A DNA stretch of 50,202 nt from CAZNYN01 sp964577295 (GTDB lineage Bacteria > Synergistota > Synergistia > Synergistales > Synergistaceae). The translations under genes and the position numbers were made by a program. The stretch lies in the NCBI GenBank assembly GCA_964577295.1, contig CAZNYN010000010.1:1-50202 (forward strand). The letters run 5' to 3'. The notes under the pieces were generated by a model. It was given only the letters and a program-made list of their open reading frames with translations. It had not been told where the DNA came from and searched no databases. The number at the start of each line of letters is the position of its first letter. Position 1 is the stretch's first letter. Shown here one piece after another: positions 8,626 to 14,607 of this stretch.

Positions 8626-9336
8626 TTAGTCTCTTACTATAGATCCTACACTCTCGCCTTCGACAAGAAGCCTGTGTAGATTCCCCTTTTTAAGAGCATC
8701 AAAGACAACTATGGGAATCTTATTTTCCTGGCACAAAGAGAACGCCGCGGCATCCATAACCTTCAGCTGCATTTGAATGGCATCCATGTAGGAAACCTCG
8801 GGCAGCTTCTTGGCGTCGGAAAACTTCGCAGGATCCTTATCATATATACCATCAACCTTCGTAGCTTTCAAGACGCAATCGGCACCTATTTCCGAAGCTC
8901 GCAAAGCCGCGGTTGTATCTGTTGAAAAATAGGGTGAACCTGTTCCGGCCGCAAATATTACAATACGTCCCTTTTCCAAGTGGCGAATAGCACGGCGTCT
9001 TATAACAGTTTCGGCAATCTGCCTCATCTCTATGGCAGACTGAACCCGTGTAGGCTGTCCGAGACGCTCGAGTGTATCCTGCAGCGCAAGGGCATTTATG
9101 ACAGTTCCCAACATTCCCATATAGTCAGCCTGCGCACGTTCTATTCTGACAGTCTGTGCTCCTCTGATTATATTCCCTCCGCCGACGACCATTGATATGG
9201 CAATCCCTTCGGAAGCAACCTCCACAATCTCTTCGCAAATGCTCTTGATTGCGTCATAATCGAGACCAAAATGAGCGTCGCCCGCAAGAATCTCACCTGA
9301 AAGCTTCAAAAGGACTCTCTTGTATTTACAACCCAT
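8626..9336 (-). CDS. pyrH: UMP kinase
   Basis: 236 residues, normal for hexameric bacterial UMP kinase of the amino-acid-kinase fold, which phosphorylates UMP with ATP in pyrimidine nucleotide synthesis. Visible motifs are VLLKLSGEILAG at the N-terminus, VVGGGNIIRG, DYMGMLGTVINALALQD, and FAAGTGSPYFSTDTTAALRA, which is highly diagnostic. It lies between tsf and frr as in most bacteria, with a terminator-like hairpin between it and tsf. Confidence 0.97.
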   Translation of the reverse strand: MGCKYKRVLLKLSGEILAGDAHFGLDYDAIKSICEEIVEVASEGIAISMVVGGGNIIRGAQTVRIERAQADYMGMLGTVINALALQDTLERLGQPTRVQSAIEMRQIAETVIRRRAIRHLEKGRIVIFAAGTGSPYFSTDTTAALRASEIGADCVLKATKVDGIYDKDPAKFSDAKKLPEVSYMDAIQMQLKVMDAAAFSLCQENKIPIVVFDALKKGNLHRLLVEGESVGSIVRD

Positions 9337-9419
9337 AAAAGCTCTTCCCCCTTGAATAAAAAATCGTTTGGAAATGCGATAAACAGCAAAAGGCGAACAT
9401 TACAGCCTTCAAATGATTA

Positions 9420-9448
9420 GAAAAAAAGCGAGGGATTGCTCCCTCGCT
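9420..9448 (-). terminator. Terminator or attenuator between tsf and pyrH
   Basis: AGCGAGGGA/TCCCTCGCT forms a 9-bp stem with a TTGC loop (9427-9448) and is followed on the minus strand by seven T. It would end much of the rpsB-tsf transcript; pyrH-frr would then rely on read-through or its own promoter. Confidence 0.82.
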
Positions 9449-9464
9449 CGTCAGTTTGTAAGAG

Positions 9465-10061
9465 CTAAGCTTCTATTGAGAAACGGGCAAAGCGGCGAAC
9501 GTTGATGTTTTCACCGATTTTTGCGATATTCTCAATGATGAGATCCTTAATCTTTACGTCGTTGTCGCGGATGTACTTCTGCTCCATGAGGCAGTTTTCC
9601 TCATAGAACTTGTTGATGCGGCCTTCGGCGATCTTGTCGAGCATCTTTTCGGGCTTGCCCTCTTCACGAGCCTGAGCCTTGATGACTTCTGTCTCGTGAG
9701 CGATGACTTCGGCAGGAACTTCTTCCGGTCTGATGTATGTGGGGTTTGTGGCCGCTACGTGCATTGCGATTTCATGTCCGAGCGTCTGGAACTCTTCGGT
9801 GCGGGCGACAAAGTCTGTCTCGCAGTTGAGTTCAAGCAGAACGCCAAGCTTCGCGTTGCTGTGGATGTAGCTGAAAATCATGCCCTGAGAAGCGTCGCGG
9901 TCAGCCTTTTTGGCTGCCTTTGCGAGGCCCTTTTCACGGAGGTAGTCTACTGATTTTTCAAGATCTCCGCCGCATTCGACAAGAGCTCTTTTGCAGTCCA
10001 TCATACCTACGGATGTGCGTGCGCGAAGTTCGGATACAAGTGCTGCTGTAATATCTGCCAT
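9465..10061 (-). CDS. tsf: Elongation factor Ts
   Basis: Guanine nucleotide exchange factor for EF-Tu. The start ATG 10061 has GGAAGGAGAG just upstream and gives 198 residues, the short EF-Ts type found in many anaerobes and thermophiles. Conserved features are VSELRARTSVGMMDCKRAL, LREKGLAKAAKKADRDASQG, and the Cys-Glu-Thr-Asp-Phe-Val motif in ELNCETDFVAR. The C-terminal end FARFSIEA is also typical. It follows rpsB with a 1-base gap. Confidence 0.96.
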   Translation of the reverse strand: MADITAALVSELRARTSVGMMDCKRALVECGGDLEKSVDYLREKGLAKAAKKADRDASQGMIFSYIHSNAKLGVLLELNCETDFVARTEEFQTLGHEIAMHVAATNPTYIRPEEVPAEVIAHETEVIKAQAREEGKPEKMLDKIAEGRINKFYEENCLMEQKYIRDNDVKIKDLIIENIAKIGENINVRRFARFSIEA

Positions 10062-10062
10062 A

Positions 10063-10896
10063 TTAGTTGCTCTCCTTCCAGCCCTTCTGATCTTCCATAA
10101 CCTTTGTAACAGCCTTGTCCTCAGCGGCCTCGACAACGTCAAGGTGCTCGGGCATTACAGGCGCTTCGATTGTTTCGGCTACTTCTTCGGCTGCCTCGGG
10201 AGCTCTGGAATCCTGTCCCTGACGGCCCTCTATGAATGCATTGGCCATAAGACCGACAACAAGCTCAATGGCGCGGATAGCGTCATCGTTACCCGGGATG
10301 GGGTAGTCTATTACGTCAGGGTCGCAGTTTGTGTCGACGATGGCGATAACGGGGATGTTGAGCTTATGAGCCTCAAGCACTGCGATTGTCTCACGGCGCG
10401 GGTCGATTACGAAAAGTGCGTCGGGGGTCTCTTTCATATCTTTGATTCCGGAAAGGTACTTCTCCAGCTTGTCACGTTCCTTGCGAAGCTGTACTATTTC
10501 CTTCTTGGGGTACTTGTTGATTGTGCCGTCTTCTTCCATTGTCTGGAGTTCGATCATGCGTGTTACGCGGCGGCGGATTGTGGCGAAGTTTGTGAGAAGA
10601 CCGCCGAGCCAGCGCTGGTTGATGTAGTACTGTCCTGCCTTAAGAGCCTCATCGCGGATGGGATCCTGTGCCTGACGCTTTGTTCCGACAAAAAGAATGC
10701 TTCCGCCGGCCTTTGATACTTCGCGGACAAAATCGTATGCCTTTTCGAGGCCTTTGACTGTCTTCTGAAGGTCGATTATGTAGATACCATTGCGCTCTGT
10801 GAAGATAAACGGCTTCATCTTCGGGTTCCAGCGTCTTGTCTGATGTCCGAAATGCACACCGCACTCAAGAAGCTGTTTCATGCTTACTACTCCCAT
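10063..10896 (-). CDS. rpsB: 30S ribosomal protein S2
   Basis: 277 residues from ATG 10896, preceded by an AGGAGGG ribosome site; an earlier in-frame ATG at 10944 has none. The family signature ECGVHFGHQTRRWNPKMKP is at the N-terminus, with RWLGGLLTNF and the C-terminal Asp-rich core IVDTNCDPDVIDYPIPGNDD. The last 45 residues are an acidic Glu/Ala-rich tail, common in this protein. It is the first gene of rpsB-tsf-(pyrH-frr). Confidence 0.97.
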   Translation of the reverse strand: MGVVSMKQLLECGVHFGHQTRRWNPKMKPFIFTERNGIYIIDLQKTVKGLEKAYDFVREVSKAGGSILFVGTKRQAQDPIRDEALKAGQYYINQRWLGGLLTNFATIRRRVTRMIELQTMEEDGTINKYPKKEIVQLRKERDKLEKYLSGIKDMKETPDALFVIDPRRETIAVLEAHKLNIPVIAIVDTNCDPDVIDYPIPGNDDAIRAIELVVGLMANAFIEGRQGQDSRAPEAAEEVAETIEAPVMPEHLDVVEAAEDKAVTKVMEDQKGWKESN

Positions 10897-10998
10897 GTGT
10901 ATCCCTCCTGTTTTTTCCTCCGAATGCTTCGTCCCATAAAACAACCTTTCGGCAACAATTTACAGTCTGCATCCGTGTGTACTTATACACCGCTCCCC

Positions 10999-11028
10999 AG
11001 TATAACACAGTATATAAAAAATTTGCAA
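10999..11028 (-). promoter_or_regulatory. Probable promoter of rpsB-tsf
   Basis: On the minus strand TTGCAA (11023-11028), an 18-base spacer and TATACT (10999-11004) leave a leader of about 95 bases before rpsB. The leader (10897-10995) may hold an S2 autoregulatory structure, but I could not define one. Confidence 0.5.
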
Positions 11029-11099
11029 CTAAAAGTGGGTATTTTGTGATGGAATATGCAAATAACAGGTGAGATATTTATAAAAAAGAAGCGTTCTTT

Positions 11100-11208
11100 A
11101 CCGGAAGTCCAGCTCTCCCATGGCACCCGAAAGATTCCTCTTAGTGCTGCTTCCTTCCGGACCTGACACGATTCGTGGACTTTCGCCGCATGGGACTGGA
11201 CTTCCGGC
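11100..11208 (-). ncRNA. ffs: Signal recognition particle RNA, small bacterial type
   Basis: The minus strand reads GTCAGGTCCGGAAGGAAGCA (domain IV with the GGAA tetraloop and the symmetrical and asymmetrical loops that bind Ffh). It is flanked by complementary ends GCCGGAAGTCCAG and CTGGACTTCCGG that close a long hairpin. AAGCGTT/AACGCTT arms outside this (11089-11219), with a T-run after, look like the terminator or transcript ends. The RNA lacks an Alu domain, as in 4.5S RNA. Its partner ffh is at 28831 in this window. Confidence 0.96.
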
Positions 11209-11252
11209 AAAAAACGCTTAATTTTTTTGCACTGGGATAGTATATACTATAT

Positions 11253-11329
11253 TGGCGTGCCTGTCGAGATTCGAACTCGAGACCTTCGGCTTCGGAGGCC
11301 GACACTCTATCCAACTGAGCTACAGGCAC
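11253..11329 (-). tRNA. tRNA-Arg (anticodon CCG)
   Basis: The minus-strand cloverleaf has acceptor GTGCCTG/CAGGCAC, discriminator G and encoded CCA (11253-11255). The anticodon loop CTCCGAA gives CCG, which reads the arginine codon CGG. It lies directly upstream of the SRP RNA and may share its transcript. Confidence 0.95.
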
Positions 11330-11378
11330 AAGACTCTAACTTGTCGATTATATCATATGTGAATTGGAGAGGCTAGCT

Positions 11379-11846
11379 TTGGACGATGCACTTTTTATGA
11401 GAGAGGCGTATATTGAAGCTAAGCTGGCTTTTGATGAGGGAGAAGTTCCCGTAGGAGCAGTTGTCGTAAGAGACAACACTATTATAGGACGGGGGCACAA
11501 CAGGCGCTTTGCGGACTCATCACCGTTTGCTCACGCGGAGATGTCTGCTATGGCGGAGGCGGCAGAGGCAATTGAAAGCTGGCGCTTTGACGAATGCTCT
11601 CTCTATGTGACTTTGGAACCGTGCGTTATGTGTTCTGGCGCTATTGTGCAGTGCAGAATGAAGAGAATTATATTCGGCGCGCGAGACCCAAAGGCGGGAG
11701 GCGCAGGCTCTTTATACAATATACCGGAAGACCCGCGGATGTATCATAGGTGCTCCATCACCTCGGGCATAATGAAGAATGAGTGCGCAGAGCTGCTCCG
11801 TTCCTTCTTTGCGGAAAAGCGGAGACAAAAAAAGAGAAACTTTTGA
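11379..11846 (+). CDS. tadA: tRNA-specific adenosine-34 deaminase
   Basis: Converts A34 to inosine in the wobble position of tRNA-Arg(ACG). The zinc-binding cytidine-deaminase signatures are present: HAEMSAM (His ligand and catalytic Glu) and EPCVMCSGAI (PCxxC Cys ligands). DEGEVPVGAVVVRD is the typical N-terminal strand. The start is TTG 11379, because GGAGAGG (11366-11372) lies 6 bases upstream; the longer frame from TTG 11364 begins on that ribosome site. This gives 155 residues, normal for TadA. The gene is divergent from tRNA-Arg. Confidence 0.95.
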   Translation: MDDALFMREAYIEAKLAFDEGEVPVGAVVVRDNTIIGRGHNRRFADSSPFAHAEMSAMAEAAEAIESWRFDECSLYVTLEPCVMCSGAIVQCRMKRIIFGARDPKAGGAGSLYNIPEDPRMYHRCSITSGIMKNECAELLRSFFAEKRRQKKRNF

Positions 11847-11871
11847 CACGATTAGTTATATAGGCTATAAT
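11843..11871 (+). promoter_or_regulatory. Promoter of the tRNA-Ser pair
   Basis: Perfect consensus TTGACA (11843-11848), a 17-base spacer and TATAAT (11866-11871). The -35 overlaps the last codons of tadA. Initiation near 11878 would put both tRNA-Ser genes in one transcript. Confidence 0.85.
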
Positions 11872-11900
11872 ATCCGCTGTCGATTTTGATGTCTCGACAT

Positions 11901-11993
11901 GGAGGGGTGGCCGAGTGGTCGAAGGCGGGCGACTCGAAATCGTCTTGGCGGTGCTGAACTGTCACGTGGGTTCAAATCCCACCCTCTCCGCCA
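11901..11993 (+). tRNA. tRNA-Ser (anticodon CGA)
   Basis: Class II tRNA with a long variable arm. The acceptor GGAGGGG pairs with CCTCTCC, with discriminator G and encoded CCA at 11991-11993. The anticodon loop CTCGAAA gives CGA for the serine codon UCG. Confidence 0.96.
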
Positions 11994-12024
11994 GCACACA
12001 ATTAAATAGAGTATCATTTTACGC

Positions 12025-12113
12025 GGAGAGTTGTCCGAGAGGTCTATGGTGAACGGTTGGAAGCCGTTTGTGGTGACGAGCCACCAGAGGTTCAAATCCT
12101 CTACTCTCCGCCA
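12025..12113 (+). tRNA. tRNA-Ser (anticodon GGA)
   Basis: Class II tRNA with acceptor GGAGAGT/ACTCTCC, discriminator G and encoded CCA. The anticodon loop TTGGAAG gives GGA, reading UCC and UCU. It lies 31 bases after tRNA-Ser(CGA). Confidence 0.96.
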
Positions 12114-12170
12114 TTATTTTTTCCAAAATCTATATACTATTAATTTTGCCAAATCATGTATATAAAAGTT

Positions 12171-12204
12171 AAGCGGAAGATCGTTCGGGATCTTCCGCTT
12201 TTGT
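12171..12204 (+). terminator. Bidirectional terminator between the tRNA-Ser pair and the DUF3798 gene
   Basis: AAGCGGAAGATC/GATCTTCCGCTT forms a perfect 12-bp stem (12171-12182 with 12189-12200), followed by TTTTGTTTTATC on the plus strand. It also lies just beyond the minus-strand stop at 12219, so it probably serves both strands. Confidence 0.85.
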
Positions 12205-12218
12205 TTTATCTTTCTGTT

Positions 12219-13400
12219 TTATTTTATTTTGTAATATTTTTCGGGAACATTTACCTTGTTCATCCCGAGCGCGCCTTTGCCGAATACGTATGTATCCTGG
12301 TAGATCAGAAGGAAGTTCTTCATTTTCGCTCCGGTTGAGGCATCAATATATGCGCTGCTGTTCCATGCAAGTCCCGGTGAGAAGAGCTCAAATGCCTTCA
12401 TCGCATCCGCGCTCTTTTTGAGTTTGGCCTTGTTTTCCACTATTCTCTTTCCGTATTCGCCAAGTCCTGCCGCTATGCAGTACCCTGACGGATATGACCA
12501 TGTGGCGAGGCGCCCTTTTCCGCCCTTTTTGACTACTGTTGTTTCGATTTTATTGACTATGGCCTTCCAGTTGCCCTTTTCTTTGCTTAAGTCTATGCCC
12601 AAAGCTCCCGCATAGCCCTGAAGAGGAGAGTCAGTCTGAACGTAATAGCCGCCGAGGGCCGTTATCTGCTTTAAGAGGGGTTCTACCTGAGCGTCGTTTG
12701 TGCTGAAAAATGCTGTCTGCTTGCCGTATTTCGCAAGCCAAGCCGGTGTCTTTTCGAGGACATACTGCTGAGCTCCGGCCACACCCACATCGCTTGTGGG
12801 GTCGGGAGCTGTCTCAAAGACAAATTTGATTCCGAGGTCTTTGCATGCGGCTTCCATTATCTTTCTGCGGCGCGAGAGCAGCTCATAGCTCATGTGGCGC
12901 GGGAATGAGATGTGTACGTATGTCTTGGCTCCGAGCTTTTTAGCTGCGGCAGGCATTATGTAGCCCATTGCTAGGGTGTCTGAGTTTATCGCAAGGTCAG
13001 CCACCGCTCCTATTACATTCGGGTCTTCCTGAGGCTGGCCGGCAAAGCAAAGTATGTCCTTACGCTTTTCTTTAATCCTTCTGAACGCCTCCGCAGTTCC
13101 TGGGACGGCTTCCACGACAACGATAACTTTCATCTTGGGATCATCCGCAAGCCCGGCTATCTGGGCTATTGTCGTCTCCATTTCGGACATAAAATTGTCG
13201 GGGTATGTTATGTGTTTGACCATTCCGCCTTTTGAAACGTCACCGTACATTTCGATAAGCTTTTCGGCTCCGCGCAGGACATCCTCTCCCTGGGAGACCG
13301 TACCTGTGACTACTCCTATGTGAAACTTCGGAGCTGCCGAAGCAGGCAGAGCAGCTAATGCAATGAGAAGCATGCACAGCAGTAATACTTTTTTTGCCAT
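12219..13400 (-). CDS. DUF3798-family periplasmic protein
   Basis: 393 residues with a clear Sec signal peptide: KK, then a hydrophobic stretch ending ASA at about residue 22. The rest resembles a periplasmic-binding-protein fold: it opens FHIGVVTGTVSQGEDVLRGA like type I solute-binding proteins, with later strands MKVIVVVEA and KTYVHISFPRH. I recognise it as DUF3798, a family found mainly in Synergistota and Fusobacteria with no established function. No permease or ATPase gene is adjacent. It lies 25 bases downstream of the UGA-containing thioredoxin gene on the same strand, so they are probably co-transcribed. The mature part has three cysteines (CFAG, ACKD, GYCIA). A binding protein for a small nutrient is plausible but unproven. 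Confidence 0.85.
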   Translation of the reverse strand: MAKKVLLLCMLLIALAALPASAAPKFHIGVVTGTVSQGEDVLRGAEKLIEMYGDVSKGGMVKHITYPDNFMSEMETTIAQIAGLADDPKMKVIVVVEAVPGTAEAFRRIKEKRKDILCFAGQPQEDPNVIGAVADLAINSDTLAMGYIMPAAAKKLGAKTYVHISFPRHMSYELLSRRRKIMEAACKDLGIKFVFETAPDPTSDVGVAGAQQYVLEKTPAWLAKYGKQTAFFSTNDAQVEPLLKQITALGGYYVQTDSPLQGYAGALGIDLSKEKGNWKAIVNKIETTVVKKGGKGRLATWSYPSGYCIAAGLGEYGKRIVENKAKLKKSADAMKAFELFSPGLAWNSSAYIDASTGAKMKNFLLIYQDTYVFGKGALGMNKVNVPEKYYKIK

Positions 13401-13425
13401 TTTTTATTCCTCCGTAAATGTTATT

Positions 13426-13764
13426 TTATCTCTCTTCCAAAAAGAGAGTGAGAGCCTTTTCAATATTCTCGGGAGTCGCCCCTGTATCGCCTACAAGGCG
13501 CGGCGAAAATTCCTCCCCTTTATCCACAAATATAATTGTGGGCACTCCGCGCAGGGTCAGAGTTTTCATTATGCTTCTGTTCTCTCCCCTGTTCATCTTT
13601 AAGAAGGTGATACGATCCCCGTATCTTTGCGCAAGCTCGCCGAAAGCGGGAGCAAGCGTCACACAGGGAGGTCATGTAGGGTCCCAAATGTCCAGAATGA
13701 CGGGTTTTGTAAAAGAAGCATCCGTAACTTCGCTTCCATAATCTTCGGCAGATATCTCTTTCAT
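13426..13764 (-). CDS. Thioredoxin with predicted selenocysteine (U-P-P-C active site)
   Basis: Read from ATG 13764 (GGAGGTG ribosome site 8 bases upstream) the frame runs to 13426 with a single in-frame TGA at 13672-13674, codon 31. The context is ILDIWDPT-TGA-PPC-VTLAPAF: the buried Asp25, Trp27, the second active-site Cys34 and the following Pro39 match thioredoxin, and the TGA sits exactly where the first catalytic Cys belongs. Cis-Pro75 in RGVPTIIFVDKG and the C-terminal helix are intact. The total is 112 residues, full thioredoxin length. A SECIS-like hairpin follows the TGA. I therefore read it as a selenoprotein. A standard gene caller would report only the last 78 residues from GTG 13662. 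The alternative is a recent nonsense mutation, but nothing else in the gene is damaged. Confidence 0.85.
13630..13658 (-). promoter_or_regulatory. Putative bacterial SECIS element in the thioredoxin mRNA
   Basis: On the minus strand, starting 14 bases after the UGA, CGC-UU-GCUC-CC pairs with GG-C-GAGC-UU-GCG around a small apical loop GCUUUC. The stem has a symmetric UU/UU internal loop and one bulged C. Bacterial SECIS elements lie within the coding region just 3' of the UGA, with a short apical loop that has a G among its first two bases; this fits if the top G-C pair is open. Drawn by hand, not folded computationally. Confidence 0.6.
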
Positions 13765-13808
13765 ATAGTAAAATCACCTCCCATTCAATATTTTGGAATC
13801 TAATATCA

Positions 13809-13844
13809 AGCGGGCCGAACCCATTTACTAAGGTTCGGCCCGCT
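13809..13844 (-). terminator. Hairpin between the secreted-protein gene and the selenoprotein gene
   Basis: AGCGGGCCGAACC (13809-13821) and GGTTCGGCCCGCT (13832-13844) form a perfect 13-bp stem with a 10-base loop. The minus-strand 3' side has no long T-run (TGATATTAGATT), so it may be a weak terminator, a processing site or an mRNA-stabilising element that partly separates the two genes. Confidence 0.6.
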
Positions 13845-13857
13845 AATATACATATTT

Positions 13858-14220
13858 TTATTTTTCCTCGAGAGTGTATATGGTCCAGCGCAGACTTTCG
13901 GCTTTGCGGCAGACTTTCGGATCTCCCTTGAGGAACAGTTTGGTAAATGGTCTCTGTTCCAGAGGTTCCAGCGTTATTTCTTCTATAAAGAAGTCTCCGA
14001 CCTCCTGGCGTCTCTCATTCACAAAGGAGCATGTGGCGGAAAATTTGACGCTCTTCTCCCCGCGGTTGATAACTATAATGCTTACGCCTTCCGGCATTAC
14101 CTTCAGGCCTCTGTATTCGATTGGTTCTCCGTTTGGAATTTGCCCCTTGGAACCGAATGCCGCAAATGCGGGAAATGCCGCTATAAAAATAATAAGCAGT
14201 GCCGCCAAAATTTTTCTCAC
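13858..14220 (-). CDS. Small secreted protein of unknown function
   Basis: 120 residues starting at GTG 14220, with GGAGG about 8 bases upstream. A signal peptide is clear: MRKILAALLIIFIAAFPAFA with a likely cut after AFA. The mature part (about 100 residues) is predicted to be mostly beta strand (SIIVINRGEKSVKFSATCSFV, then DFFIEEITLEPLEQRPFTKLFL), like an Ig-type sandwich. It has two cysteines (ATCSF and KVCRK), which could form a disulfide. I do not recognise a family. It lies just upstream of the UGA-thioredoxin and DUF3798 genes on the same strand. Confidence 0.75.
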   Translation of the reverse strand: MRKILAALLIIFIAAFPAFAAFGSKGQIPNGEPIEYRGLKVMPEGVSIIVINRGEKSVKFSATCSFVNERRQEVGDFFIEEITLEPLEQRPFTKLFLKGDPKVCRKAESLRWTIYTLEEK

Positions 14221-14392
14221 AGGACTAACCTCCGTCTAGCTAAAAATTATATGAAGCGATTTTATCACATATGTACGCATTATATAGACAGGAGGGGAAA
14301 AATCCACATAAATACGACTCTTTGCTCATGCCTTCTATCAGCAAAAAAGACTGTTGTCATCTTAATTTATCGGCTAATATAATTTTGCCGTC

Positions 14393-14428
14393 AAAAAAAA
14401 ACGGCTATCGCAAAAAGCGAAAGCCGTT
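14393..14428 (-). terminator. Terminator of tRNA-Ser(TGA)
   Basis: AACGGCT and AGCCGTT arms, with inner TCGC/GCGA pairing, form a hairpin at 14400-14428. On the minus strand it is followed by eight T. The stretch 14221-14392 holds the upstream region of the secreted-protein gene, and I see nothing else in it. Confidence 0.8.
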
Positions 14429-14443
14429 CATTCTCTATTAAGA

Positions 14444-14531
14444 TGGCGGAGAGTGGAGGATTCGAACCCCCGGGGCTGTGACACCCAATTGATTTCAAGT
14501 CAATCACCATCGACCACTCGGACAACTCTCC
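14444..14531 (-). tRNA. tRNA-Ser (anticodon TGA)
   Basis: Minus-strand class II cloverleaf with acceptor GGAGAGT/ACTCTCC, discriminator G, encoded CCA (14444-14446) and an extended variable arm. The anticodon loop CTTGAAA gives TGA for serine UCA. This is ordinary tRNA-Ser, not the selenocysteine tRNA, whose anticodon is TCA. Confidence 0.95.
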
Positions 14532-14607
14532 AACCGACATGAGATATTATACAGATGTTTTTAAATATGGCAAGATGCAAATTATTTTTTTATGGAGGAA
14601 TAGAACT

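Noticed and set aside
13426..13662. Thioredoxin fragment treated as a pseudogene with a nonsense mutation
   Set aside because: The TGA falls precisely at the catalytic first cysteine, the frame is otherwise intact from a good start codon, and a SECIS-like hairpin follows; a chance stop there is unlikely.
14444..14531. tRNA-Sec candidate near the selenothioredoxin
   Set aside because: The anticodon is TGA (serine, UCA), and the acceptor and variable arms are ordinary tRNA-Ser; tRNA-Sec would have TCA.
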